Made by a program: the position numbers and the translations under genes. A DNA stretch of 64,000 nucleotides from Jannaschia rubra (lineage in GTDB: Bacteria; Pseudomonadota; Alphaproteobacteria; Rhodobacterales; Rhodobacteraceae): positions 372,001 through 436,000 of the forward strand of contig NZ_CXPG01000021.1 of the NCBI RefSeq assembly GCF_001403735.1, written 5' to 3'. Within the stretch, counting starts at the first letter, position 1. The number at the start of each line of letters is the position of its first letter. The notes beneath the pieces were generated by a model. The model saw only the letters and a program-made list of their open reading frames with translations, was not told where the DNA came from and searched no databases. This document shows, piece after piece, positions 36,175 through 45,062 of this stretch.

Positions 36175-36540
36175 CCGTTGTATTCGAGGGTTATGCGGGT
36201 GGGGCTGAGCACTGCCCCTGCTGCCAGGAGGCCCGGAAGCGGTCTCTCCGGGCCGATATTCTCCGGACCTCATGACTGCGCCCGTTTGGTGAATTTCTTA
36301 TAAGCCCTTGTAAGATAGCAAGAAAATCCAGCGTCCGAAATTGCTTGGATTGGAGTCGCGTTTGCGTCTGCCGCGACCGGGTTCGGAAGTTCTCTGTCGA
36401 CGGCGTCCATTGGATTCCAAGCTCGCCTGTGAGAGCGAACTGTCGGCGTGGAGACAACGTTAGCCCCTAGATTTCGGTGTTTACGGCAGCTGGAACCGTA
36501 GATATCGTGGACCAGACCTTTAGAGAGACAGATTCAAGAT
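36175..36540. other. Leader region of the defence-like operon
   Basis: About 365 bases without a gene. From about 36290 the DNA becomes more AT-rich than the chromosome to the left (for example ATTTCTTATAAG and TTGTAAGATAGCAAGAAAA), with TTTCTT and AAGAAA arms around 36293-36320. The promoter of the six-gene operon should be here, but I cannot place a -35/-10 pair with confidence, and no strong ribosome binding site stands before 36541. Confidence 0.5.
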
Positions 36541-37701
36541 ATGCCGGCATGGGGGGAAACGCACGACGTTGCAGTGGCCGAGGCTCTCAGAGAGGGGCGC
36601 CGGGCATCGTCGCCCATCTACCAAACCAACTTGGGTTCGGCCTATTGCGGCGACTCTCTGAAGGTGCTCGGTAGCAAGCCGTTTTCGGTACACAAGGGTA
36701 TGGTACAACTAGCGTTTACTTCGCCACCGTTCCCCCTGAATACGAAGAAGAGCTACGGAAACCTGCAGGGTGAAGACTACGTCCGGTGGTTCGCCAAGTT
36801 CGCCCCCCTCCTTCGTGACATGGTGACCGAGGACGGTTCCATCGTCATCGAAATCGGCAACGCGTGGATGCCAGGTCAACCGACCATGTCCACCCACGTG
36901 CTCGAGGCGTTCTTGCGGTTCCTCAAGAAGGGCGATCTGCACCTGTGTCAGGAGTTTATCTGGTATAACCCGGCGAGGCTGCCGTCGCCGATCGAGTGGG
37001 TCAACAAGGAGCGTTCAAGGGTCAAGGACGCATTCACCCGTATATGGTGGATGTCGCCGACCCCACGCCCGAAGGCGGACAACCGGAAGGTACTGCGGGA
37101 ATACAGTCCGAGCATGAAGCGCCTCATCGAGACCGGCAAGTACAACGCCGGCGTGCGCCCATCAGAGCATCATATCGGCGCCGAAAGCTTCAAAGCCAAC
37201 AACAATGGTGCAATTCCGCCCAATGTCGGTGGCGTGGACGCGCTACCCTCCATGGACGGTGTCATCACTCCGAAGGGTTTCGCAGAGTACCTTGAACAAA
37301 CCGCTAATCTACTCAAGGCAGCCAATACTCTGTCTAGCGACTGCTATCGCAAATTCTGCCTAGAACGGGGTGCTCCAATTCATCCAGCCCGAATGCCTTC
37401 CACACTCGTCGAGTTCTTTGTCAAGTTCCTGACTGACGAAGGCGATGTTGTGCTTGACCCGTTCGCGGGAAGCAACACGACGGGGGCAGTTGCGCAGGAC
37501 CTAGGCCGGCGATGGCTCTCCATTGAGGCAGACTGGAATTATGCCGCCCACTCCATCGGACGCTTCGACCCCACGGCACTCACATCGACCTGCGAAGGAC
37601 TTGAGGTCAACGAGATCGAGCAGAACGAGGAACTAGGCGACCGGAGTTATAATGCTAAAGCGCCGCCGACTGCATCGTCCTCTGAGATGCTTCTGAAATA
37701 G
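36541..37701 (+). CDS. Site-specific DNA methyltransferase, beta class, probably N4-cytosine
   Basis: This 386-residue enzyme carries motif IV as TSPPF (residues 60-64) before motif I as DPFAGSNTT (306-314), the circularly permuted beta-class order. TSPP(Y/F) at motif IV is typical of N4-methylcytosine enzymes, whereas DPPY is more usual for N6-adenine; the product is therefore probably m4C but not certain. The region between (about 110-290) would hold target recognition. Its TAG stop is followed directly by the ATG of the helicase gene, so the two are coupled. It is the first gene of a six-gene operon and would mark host DNA as self. The start codon is uncertain because no clear ribosome binding site is present. 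Confidence 0.85.
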   Translation: MPAWGETHDVAVAEALREGRRASSPIYQTNLGSAYCGDSLKVLGSKPFSVHKGMVQLAFTSPPFPLNTKKSYGNLQGEDYVRWFAKFAPLLRDMVTEDGSIVIEIGNAWMPGQPTMSTHVLEAFLRFLKKGDLHLCQEFIWYNPARLPSPIEWVNKERSRVKDAFTRIWWMSPTPRPKADNRKVLREYSPSMKRLIETGKYNAGVRPSEHHIGAESFKANNNGAIPPNVGGVDALPSMDGVITPKGFAEYLEQTANLLKAANTLSSDCYRKFCLERGAPIHPARMPSTLVEFFVKFLTDEGDVVLDPFAGSNTTGAVAQDLGRRWLSIEADWNYAAHSIGRFDPTALTSTCEGLEVNEIEQNEELGDRSYNAKAPPTASSSEMLLK

Positions 37702-39852
37702 ATGCTGAATATGTCGCAGCCAAGAGATGAAGAACGGGCGCGAGTGAGCAGCGATGGCGCAATGCGCGATGCGCGACCGTTTCTGGGGGATCTAACGGTG
37801 CTCGACCTTAAGACAGAGTACCGCTCCCTAAAGGAAAATCCTGTCAGAGATTTCTACAGGCCGTGTCTGCTGAACTCCATTATCTACAAGCGAGCGGTCG
37901 GGTACTTTCGATCAACAGTTTATAACGTGATAGGTGCGTCATCTATTGAATTCGCTCGCCGTGGAGGTCGGACTGAACTTATTTGCTCCCCTGAGATGTC
38001 TGAGGAAGATGTCGACAGTATTGCCCTTGGATATGCCAGAAAGAGCGAAGTTATAGCTCAAAGGCTGACACAACAAATCGACTTCTTAATGTCTTCCGAA
38101 GAAACAGCTTTCAATACGCGACTTCTAGCTACACTCGTTTCGCTCGGCGCTTTGGAGATCAAAGTCGCCGTTCGCGCCGACCGGAAGGGCCTATATCACG
38201 AGAAGATCGGCATTTTTCTGGATGGTATCGGCAATTCTGTCAGCTTCAAGGGTTCAGCCAATGAAACTTGGAGCGGATGGCATCGGCAGGGAAACTTCGA
38301 GTCTGTAGAAGTATTCTGCAGTTGGCGAGAGGGATTGGAAGCGGAGCGCGTCAGAAACCACACGGCACACTTCGATGCGCTGTGGTCCGAGGACGATCCG
38401 GATATCGAGGTATTTTCGTTTCCAGATGGAGTGGTGGCTCATCTCAAGAAGGCAGCATTTAAGGACTTGGACGCCGTGGATCCGAAAGACGCAACGTCCC
38501 ATGAAAAGCGGCGGACACCGCTACCTCACCAGGATGCAGCCGTGAGTGAATGGTTGTCTCGGGGCGGAAGGGGGATCTTTGAACATGCCACTGGTAGCGG
38601 CAAAACATTCACAGCGTTGATGGCAATTCGCCGCCAGGCAGAGTGCGGAAAGCCGACGTTGGTGGTTGTGCCGAGTAGACTGCTACTTGACCAATGGGCC
38701 TCCGAGATAAGGGACGAAATTCCGGAAGCGGCGTTGTTACTTGCCGGCGGCGGGAACAACGCATGGCGGGCGCCCCATCGTCTCAAGGGCATGACGGGCG
38801 CCGATACGGCGCATGGCGGCCGAATCGTTCTTACCACCATGCAAACCGCCTCCATGGACGCATTCCGCCATGCGGTTATCGACGGCGAACATCTCCTACT
38901 GGTCGCAGACGAAGTGCACCAGATCGGTAGTCCGCAGCACGCCCGCATCATGACGCTCAATGCCGGGTCGAGGCTTGGGCTAAGCGCAACGCCCATTCGC
39001 TACGGCGACCCTGAAGGCACCCGGCAGATATTTGAGTATTTCGGCGGTGTCATACCCCCGCCAATAACCTTAGCGGACGCAATCGAGGCTGGCCGTCTTG
39101 TTCCATACGAGTATCAGCCGCATGCGCTCAACTTAACCGCTGACGAAGCGGACGCTTGGCGAAACTATACCGATCGGATACGGCGCGAGATAGTGCAGCA
39201 GAAAGCAGACGAAGCGGGCGCACGCCCTCTTTCCGACAAGGCAAAGATGCTGCTTATACAAAGGTCCCGAATTGCCAAAAAGGCTGCGTCCAAGGTTCGG
39301 CTCGCATGCGATGTGCTCAAAGCGCATTTCGAGAAGGGGCAAAGCTGGCTCGTTTATTGCGAAGACGCTGACCAGCTCGCGCAAGTTCTCACTATATTGC
39401 GACAAGAGGGTATGGACCCTGTCGAATATCATTCGAAGATGGACGGGGATCGCGCCGCCACAATGTTATGGTTCCGCTCCTTCGGTGGCATCTTGGTGTC
39501 CATCCGCTGTCTCGATGAGGGCGTTGACATCCCGGACGTATCCCACGCCCTCATTCTCGCGTCATCGCAGAATCCGCGCCAGTTCATTCAACGCCGTGGC
39601 CGCGTCCTGCGGCGCGCACCTGACAAACAGGTCGCAGTCCTCCATGATGCCATAGTCGTACCGGTCAGCGCCGAAGACGAGCCCGATCAAATCAGCTTGC
39701 TGAAGTCGGAACTGGTGCGGGCGATTGAGTTTGCCGACCACGCGATCAACAAGGGCGCTGGTGCCGAACTCCGCGATATTGCGACCAGTATGGGTATTGA
39801 CCCCGAGGGCCTGCTCAACAGCGGGCTTGAGGAGGACGAGGAGGAAGCCTGA
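37702..39852 (+). CDS. PLD-family nuclease/DEAD-box helicase fusion
   Basis: This 716-residue protein joins an N-terminal phospholipase D-like module (HEK at 166-168 and GSANET at 184-189, one HxK(x)n-GSxN active-site half) to a superfamily 2 helicase. The helicase has Walker A ATGSGKT (296-302), DEVH (403-406), LSATP (about 424-428) and motif VI QRRGR (630-634). A single PLD half would need dimerisation to make an active nuclease site. The acidic C terminus (EEDEEEA) is unusual. It starts directly after the methyltransferase stop and overlaps the next gene by 1 base. It resembles the translocating nuclease part of restriction-like systems; the substrate is inferred to be foreign or unmarked DNA. 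Confidence 0.85.
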   Translation: MLNMSQPRDEERARVSSDGAMRDARPFLGDLTVLDLKTEYRSLKENPVRDFYRPCLLNSIIYKRAVGYFRSTVYNVIGASSIEFARRGGRTELICSPEMSEEDVDSIALGYARKSEVIAQRLTQQIDFLMSSEETAFNTRLLATLVSLGALEIKVAVRADRKGLYHEKIGIFLDGIGNSVSFKGSANETWSGWHRQGNFESVEVFCSWREGLEAERVRNHTAHFDALWSEDDPDIEVFSFPDGVVAHLKKAAFKDLDAVDPKDATSHEKRRTPLPHQDAAVSEWLSRGGRGIFEHATGSGKTFTALMAIRRQAECGKPTLVVVPSRLLLDQWASEIRDEIPEAALLLAGGGNNAWRAPHRLKGMTGADTAHGGRIVLTTMQTASMDAFRHAVIDGEHLLLVADEVHQIGSPQHARIMTLNAGSRLGLSATPIRYGDPEGTRQIFEYFGGVIPPPITLADAIEAGRLVPYEYQPHALNLTADEADAWRNYTDRIRREIVQQKADEAGARPLSDKAKMLLIQRSRIAKKAASKVRLACDVLKAHFEKGQSWLVYCEDADQLAQVLTILRQEGMDPVEYHSKMDGDRAATMLWFRSFGGILVSIRCLDEGVDIPDVSHALILASSQNPRQFIQRRGRVLRRAPDKQVAVLHDAIVVPVSAEDEPDQISLLKSELVRAIEFADHAINKGAGAELRDIATSMGIDPEGLLNSGLEEDEEEA

Positions 39853-40067
39853 TGTCGGATGATAATGAACTTGGCCTGGAAACGCTTCTTGCCGTGAAAG
39901 CTCAGCTGGGCCTCGATTTGGACGATGATTTTCTGGAAGCGTGCTTCGCGATCCAAAAGAAGTACCAATTTAATCATGATAGGACGCTGTCCACACAGGC
40001 AATGGACCGCCTCATCGAGGACCGTGTCGAAAAAACCGATGTAAAGCAAACCGAGGGCGGGGCCTGA
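39852..40067 (+). CDS. Small acidic protein of the defence-like operon
   Basis: This 71-residue acidic, helical protein has a conserved-looking core LLAVKAQLGLDLDDDFLEACFAIQ followed by a basic-acidic tail (quoted core in part: LDLDDDFLEACFAI). Its ATG shares a base with the helicase stop and its own stop lies 4 bases before the ATPase gene. From memory, not checked, small proteins of this type are recorded next to DndD-like ATPases in DNA-modification systems; they may be adaptors between helicase and ATPase. No catalytic residues are visible. Confidence 0.7.
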   Translation: MSDDNELGLETLLAVKAQLGLDLDDDFLEACFAIQKKYQFNHDRTLSTQAMDRLIEDRVEKTDVKQTEGGA

Positions 40068-40071
40068 CAGG

Positions 40072-42057
40072 ATGAAGCTTCATAGTCTCAGAGCCCGAAA
40101 TTTCATGCCCTACAAAGGCGAGATGGAACTGGCGTTTCCGCAGGACGAGCAGCGCAACGTCATGATTGTCTTCGGCGACAACATGCGCGGCAAGACAAGC
40201 ATCCTGAACGCAATGCGCTGGGCCTTCTATGGTGAAGCACTAGGCCGCCACTCGCGGCCAATCCCGCTGCAGGAGATCGTCAACAAGGACGCGGCCTTGG
40301 TGGACGATTGGAGGGTGGAAGTTCACGTCAAGTTCGACGCTAACGGCCATGCATATGATCTGCGCCGGGTTGCCGAGCGCAGAAACATGGTCGCCAAACC
40401 TTCCAGACCTGAAGACTTCATTCGGTCGATTCACCTAACTCGCGATGGCTCCGCGGTATCTGGGGACCAAGTTGAAGCCGAGATTGGATTGATTGCGCCA
40501 AAGCAAATATCGCGTTTCTTCTTATTTGATGGGGAATTACTACAAGAATATGAAACGCTGCTGATCGAAGATAGCCAGCAAGGCCAGCAAATAAAAGAAG
40601 CCATTGAGCAGGTGCTTGGCGTGCCAGCGCTTACAAATGGTCGTGTTGATATTCAGACAATCCTTAAGCAGGCGCAAAAGCGGCAGAACTCCGATCTTAA
40701 GCAGATTGCCGGACTCGAAAAACAAGCGGAACGGCACGCGGAGTTGACCGGAAAGATTGATGCAATCGACCGAGACCTTGAGGATTTGAATTTAAGACTG
40801 AAGAAAGTTCGTGAAGAACGCACCGCGCTCGACGACGAAGTTGAAGCGGCACAGTCTGTGATCAGCGCAAAAGCGACGTTGGACGCAAAAGTCGGAGAGC
40901 GAAAGGTTGTGATTGATGATTGCGACAGGAAGGAAGGGGAGCGGCTCGATCTAATTTCTGGGGCGTGGAAAGATCTGATCGATGGGCAGCTCCAGATTAG
41001 GCGCGACCAGCTCGAAAGGCGGCGTAGAGAGTTGGTTGACTCGATCAAGAAGCGAAGCGCCCTAGCGCAGAAAGTCTCCGATCTGAAGCAGTTGCTTGAC
41101 ACGCGAGAATGTCCGACCTGTGAGCAAGAATTGAGTGACGAACGGCGGTTTCAGATTGGTCAGGCATTGGGCAAGGCCGAGACTGACTTGCGATCCATTG
41201 ATGACAGCAGCTCCGCGCTACAGGACATATCGGGGCAGCTCGACGCGCTGTCGAAAATCCGAGGCATTAATGCCAAAGACCGGCTCAGGCAGGTAGAAAA
41301 AGATCTCCAGGGCTATAACGTGCGCCTGACGCAGATCGAAAATGACATAGAAAGGCTGCGCGACGAGATCGCTGGATACGATACGGCGGAGATTGCACGT
41401 AAGAGAGTATTGCTGAGCGAAAAAATTAAGGAAGAAGGTCGTTTGCAGGGCGACATTCAGGACCAGAACTCCGAGCGCAAGAAACTGGTAGACGAACTTG
41501 CAGTTTCGCAGAAGGCAATCGAGGGCCTGACCAAGGATCGCACGCAGCGCAGTACGCGCAAGGTATCGCTCTGCTCCGATCTTGAAAGGGTGTTTTCTGA
41601 GAGCATTGAGCAGCTAAGAAGCAAGTTACGCAAACGTGTCGAAGAACGTGCGAACGACGCTTTCAAACATATGACCACACAAAAAAGTTATCGCGGTCTT
41701 GCGATCAACGAGAATTATGGCCTGCAGATCGTCGATCCGTCCGGTCGTCACGTAGCCGTGCGAAGCGCAGGCGCGGAACAGATCGTGGCGCTGTCCCTCA
41801 TCGACGGTCTGAACCGGACCGGGCGCGCCGCCGGACCAGTAATCATGGATACGCCGTTCGGCCGCCTCGACCTGAATCACCGCGACAACATTCTCAGCTA
41901 CTTGCCTTCGGTAACGAGCCAGTTCGTGCTGCTGGTTCATAGTGGCGAGATCAGGAAGGAAACAGATCTTGCCATCATCGCCGAAAGAATTGGCGCTGTA
42001 TACGAGATCAGGGAGATCAGCTCCACACAATCGCGGCTGGAAAGGACCACACTTTGA
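40072..42057 (+). CDS. DndD/Rad50-like SMC-type ATPase with zinc hook
   Basis: This 661-residue ATPase has an N-terminal Walker A GDNMRGKTS (35-43), two long coiled-coil arms (about 185-330 and 365-545), a Rad50-type zinc-hook CPTC (347-350) between them, and a C-terminal half with an ABC signature-like SAGAEQIVALS and Walker B VIMDTPFGRLD. The architecture is that of DndD of DNA phosphorothioation systems and of other SMC-like defence ATPases. No DndA or DndC sulfur-incorporating enzymes are nearby, so phosphorothioation itself is unlikely; the ATPase probably senses or tethers DNA in the context of the methyl mark. It overlaps the next gene by 4 bases. Confidence 0.88.
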   Translation: MKLHSLRARNFMPYKGEMELAFPQDEQRNVMIVFGDNMRGKTSILNAMRWAFYGEALGRHSRPIPLQEIVNKDAALVDDWRVEVHVKFDANGHAYDLRRVAERRNMVAKPSRPEDFIRSIHLTRDGSAVSGDQVEAEIGLIAPKQISRFFLFDGELLQEYETLLIEDSQQGQQIKEAIEQVLGVPALTNGRVDIQTILKQAQKRQNSDLKQIAGLEKQAERHAELTGKIDAIDRDLEDLNLRLKKVREERTALDDEVEAAQSVISAKATLDAKVGERKVVIDDCDRKEGERLDLISGAWKDLIDGQLQIRRDQLERRRRELVDSIKKRSALAQKVSDLKQLLDTRECPTCEQELSDERRFQIGQALGKAETDLRSIDDSSSALQDISGQLDALSKIRGINAKDRLRQVEKDLQGYNVRLTQIENDIERLRDEIAGYDTAEIARKRVLLSEKIKEEGRLQGDIQDQNSERKKLVDELAVSQKAIEGLTKDRTQRSTRKVSLCSDLERVFSESIEQLRSKLRKRVEERANDAFKHMTTQKSYRGLAINENYGLQIVDPSGRHVAVRSAGAEQIVALSLIDGLNRTGRAAGPVIMDTPFGRLDLNHRDNILSYLPSVTSQFVLLVHSGEIRKETDLAIIAERIGAVYEIREISSTQSRLERTTL

Positions 42058-42440
42058 GCATTGCGGAACCTACCACAATCGGCCTGTCGGAGGGCGCTCA
42101 CGAAAAGCTGAAGCGACTCCAGGAGGAACGGCAATTCCGAGATCTCCTCGATGGATATCGCTTTGCCATAGGACTTGCGCTTGCGCAGGGAGTTGAGCCG
42201 CCCGAAGTCCAGAAGCGAACAACGATCTTTAACGTAGGGACCGTTGATCCCGACCAATCCCTTAAGCGCTCAATCGAAGCGCTGATGGGAGATCGGGTTC
42301 AGGGTGCTTCGATATACAAAATGGCTGAGCGACTTGCGGAATGGGGCGTGAACGAACTTTCTGCCCAGGCGGAGGTCGGCAGTCTTGACTTTGTTAGCTT
42401 GCTCGACCTTGCAGGCGAAAAGGAGGCCGCCGATACATGA
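42054..42440 (+). CDS. Small DndE-like protein
   Basis: This 128-residue protein has an N-terminal ~60-residue part (IGLSEGAHEKLKRLQEE, DGYRFAIGLALAQGVEPP) whose pattern resembles DndE, the small DNA-binding partner of DndD: a ribbon-helix-helix-like start followed by a helix with large aromatic residues. The C-terminal half is helical and lacks known motifs. It overlaps both neighbours by 4 bases. The DndE relationship is a distant pattern match made by eye; a structure comparison would decide it. Confidence 0.55.
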   Translation: MSIAEPTTIGLSEGAHEKLKRLQEERQFRDLLDGYRFAIGLALAQGVEPPEVQKRTTIFNVGTVDPDQSLKRSIEALMGDRVQGASIYKMAERLAEWGVNELSAQAEVGSLDFVSLLDLAGEKEAADT

Positions 42441-44974
42441 CGGAGGCTCCCCTTCGTGCCTTCCTCATGGTGCGTTCGATTGACGGAACTTGGACAGTCA
42501 CGGTTTGCCGCGACCTCGGTACCGTCGTACGCACATGGAGAGCGCGGAAGGAGCCGAACTTGGACGTGGCCGTGCTGCACGTTGGCTTCGATCGCCCGCC
42601 ATCGCATAGCTTTAATGAAGTCGTAGATGCGTATCCTGGTCGCCTGCTTCTGACCACAGCGGCGAAGCATGTCGTGCCGACCACGTTCATTTCGTCCGCT
42701 GCCCCAGTAGGCACTGCAGAGAACACGGACGTGTTCATCGGGTTGCAAGGCTGGGGATACAAACTTGAAGACCCGACAGCGGGAACAGGCCATATTGAAC
42801 CGCCACACGCGGAAGCCGCGTCCCGTGAACCGCAGGGTTGGGTTGCTTCGTTTCTGAACCAGCATCCTACGGATGCACAAGAGTTGTCGGAGCACGGAAT
42901 ATTCGACGACAGTACTTATCTTGACCGAGAAGTGGAACTGGAACGAAACGTTCGTCACCGCACTGGGCGGTTTCGCCTACATCACATCGTTGGCGCGAAT
43001 TGCGATGACCCCTGCAAACTTGCCTGCGCCGCGCCGCCGTGGCTGGCAGCGCGGAATCTGATCTCCTTGAATTTGCCTGTGCGGGCCGCCAACGTCTTCC
43101 AGGTCAGCGGCATTGAGACGGTGCGCGATCTCGCCGAGTTTTCGATCGAGGCTCTTTTGAACCAAAAGAACTTCGGGCGAAAATCATTGGGAGATACGTT
43201 ACAAGCATTGCTCGTCGCTCTTAACGATGGTCCGCCTCGGATGGCGACAGCGGAATCTCTTCCTGAATCAAGCCATTTTCTGACAGAGGTGCGGAGGTCG
43301 CTGCTCACATTTTCCGTCCGCGAGCGCGACGTGCTGATACGCCGCCTTGGCTTCGAAACAACCCCGGAGACACTACAGGAAGTTGCGGACGACTACGGCT
43401 TAACGCGCGAGCGCATAAGGCAGATCGAGGCGAGCGCTACCAAGAGGTGGATCCGCGAGTCATCCTGGGATGACATACTCGAACAGAAGATCTCCCAACT
43501 CATGATCGGCCGAAGCTTTCCCCTCCCGGTTGCTGGCATAGAAGCCATAGACGCGTGGTTTGAAGGTGTATCGGTACACAGGGTGTTTTTTAGAAACTTG
43601 GTGCAGACCGTATGCAGTGACCGCATTCATACGCTTCACATCGATGGCCTTTACTACTTCAGCCTCATGGCGCAGGAGATTTGGGGGCGCACGGTTTCTG
43701 AGGCCTCCGGGCTGTTGTCCTCTGGAGCGGGAAGGGAATGGAGTGAAGACTACGCCCGCTCGCTGGTGCACGGCTTACTGCCAGACAACGCAAAAGAATT
43801 CGGGACGATACTGTGGGATAAATCGTCCCGGCTCTGCCACTTCAGCACCAGCCCGGACGGTTTGCGCGTTCTCACCAGTTATGGTCGCGGGGCGGATCAA
43901 GTGGTTGAAGCAATTCTAGCCGAGTCTGATACACCGCTGCACTACACGGAAATTGCCGAGCGCGCAAAAATGCGGGATGGAAGAAGCCTGGATGTTAGAA
44001 GGGCGCATAGCGCTGCCGCAAACATAGGTTTCTTGTTCGCGCGCGGGACTTACGGACTTGCACGGCATGTGCCGCTATCCGACGAACAGATCACTCATGT
44101 TCGCACTGAAGCCGAAGATATCGTTTGCTCCGAAGCACCTGGTAGACAATGGCACACTTCGGAGATCTTATCAGAGATATCGGAGCGTATGGATGGAGGT
44201 ATTGAGAGCCTGGACAAGTATCTGCTGGATATCGCACTCTTGAAATCGAGCATGCTTAGGCCTCTGGGAAAGATGACTTGGATCGCAGCCGGCGTTGACA
44301 CCGAAGATCAATCCCGTATCGACGTTCATCAGGCTGTCGTCGCGATCGTTCAGTCGGCAGGCTGCCCGCTGAACACCAGCGAGATAAAGGAACGCCTTAC
44401 CGCTGTGAGGGGCGTCAACGAGTTTTTCCAGATTTCCCTTGTAGATCCTCTTATTCGGGTGCAGCCCGGCTTGTGGGGCATAAACGACAGGGACGTGCCT
44501 TTTTCTCGTGAAGAACAACGCGAGCTTATCGAGCAGCTCGTACGCCTGCTTGAAGAGAAGCAATCAGGCATTCATGGAAGCGAACTGTCCGGTGTTCTTC
44601 CCCTACTAGACTGTCCGACCGATGCATTTCTATCAATTGCCTCACAGGACGATCGGTTAAAAATCGCGCAGGGTCGATATGTTTATCTCGCGCAATGGGG
44701 CAACCCAAGGCGCGAAACGATCGGTCACGCGGTTTCGGCCGTCCTTGAAGGAGCCGGCACCCCACTTACTCTTGAGAGAATTACTGGATTGGTCGAGAGC
44801 CGAATTGGCAGGAGGATCGACAAGCCAGTTATATCAGGTGCTTTGCAGGCTCTCGAAGCGATGTTCGATAGTGCAACAGGACAATGGAGCCTAACCATTT
44901 TGTCACCAGATGATGACGAAGACCTAGTGGAAACTAGCGATTACCATTCAGTCAATGCAAGGTCGGCTCTCTGA
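42437..44974 (+). CDS. Multi-domain DNA-binding protein with alpha-CTD-like, sigma region 4-like and winged-helix (HARE-type) modules
   Basis: This 845-residue protein is the last and largest gene of the operon. Residues ~1-200 are of unknown fold. About 207-262 resemble the RNA polymerase alpha C-terminal domain (LNLPVRAANVF, GIETVRDLAEFS, NFGRKSLGDTL). About 296-338 resemble sigma-70 region 4 (RERDVLIRRLGF, YGLTRERIRQIEASATKRW). The rest contains several winged-helix segments of HARE-HTH type (for example ADQVVEAILAESDTPLHYTEIA near 485-510, VAIVQSAGCPLNTSEIKERL near 635-655, and IGHAVSAVLEGAGTPLTLERI near 755-785, quoted in part). No catalytic motif is visible. It could bind DNA or RNA polymerase and thus shut off or reprogramme transcription, or read modified DNA. 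Coupled to the DndE-like gene by 4 bases. Confidence 0.75.
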   Translation: MTEAPLRAFLMVRSIDGTWTVTVCRDLGTVVRTWRARKEPNLDVAVLHVGFDRPPSHSFNEVVDAYPGRLLLTTAAKHVVPTTFISSAAPVGTAENTDVFIGLQGWGYKLEDPTAGTGHIEPPHAEAASREPQGWVASFLNQHPTDAQELSEHGIFDDSTYLDREVELERNVRHRTGRFRLHHIVGANCDDPCKLACAAPPWLAARNLISLNLPVRAANVFQVSGIETVRDLAEFSIEALLNQKNFGRKSLGDTLQALLVALNDGPPRMATAESLPESSHFLTEVRRSLLTFSVRERDVLIRRLGFETTPETLQEVADDYGLTRERIRQIEASATKRWIRESSWDDILEQKISQLMIGRSFPLPVAGIEAIDAWFEGVSVHRVFFRNLVQTVCSDRIHTLHIDGLYYFSLMAQEIWGRTVSEASGLLSSGAGREWSEDYARSLVHGLLPDNAKEFGTILWDKSSRLCHFSTSPDGLRVLTSYGRGADQVVEAILAESDTPLHYTEIAERAKMRDGRSLDVRRAHSAAANIGFLFARGTYGLARHVPLSDEQITHVRTEAEDIVCSEAPGRQWHTSEILSEISERMDGGIESLDKYLLDIALLKSSMLRPLGKMTWIAAGVDTEDQSRIDVHQAVVAIVQSAGCPLNTSEIKERLTAVRGVNEFFQISLVDPLIRVQPGLWGINDRDVPFSREEQRELIEQLVRLLEEKQSGIHGSELSGVLPLLDCPTDAFLSIASQDDRLKIAQGRYVYLAQWGNPRRETIGHAVSAVLEGAGTPLTLERITGLVESRIGRRIDKPVISGALQALEAMFDSATGQWSLTILSPDDDEDLVETSDYHSVNARSAL

Positions 44975-45062
44975 CTAGCTCACGCGCAGGAATTCATAGT
45001 CATGCCAATGCTCGATTATCGAGTTTGTATGGCCCAATCTCGTAGTCCGGTGGGTGTGATGC

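Noticed and set aside
40072-42440. Complete Dnd phosphorothioation system
   Set aside because: DndD-like and possibly DndE-like genes are present, but no DndA/IscS-type desulfurase, DndB or DndC is nearby.
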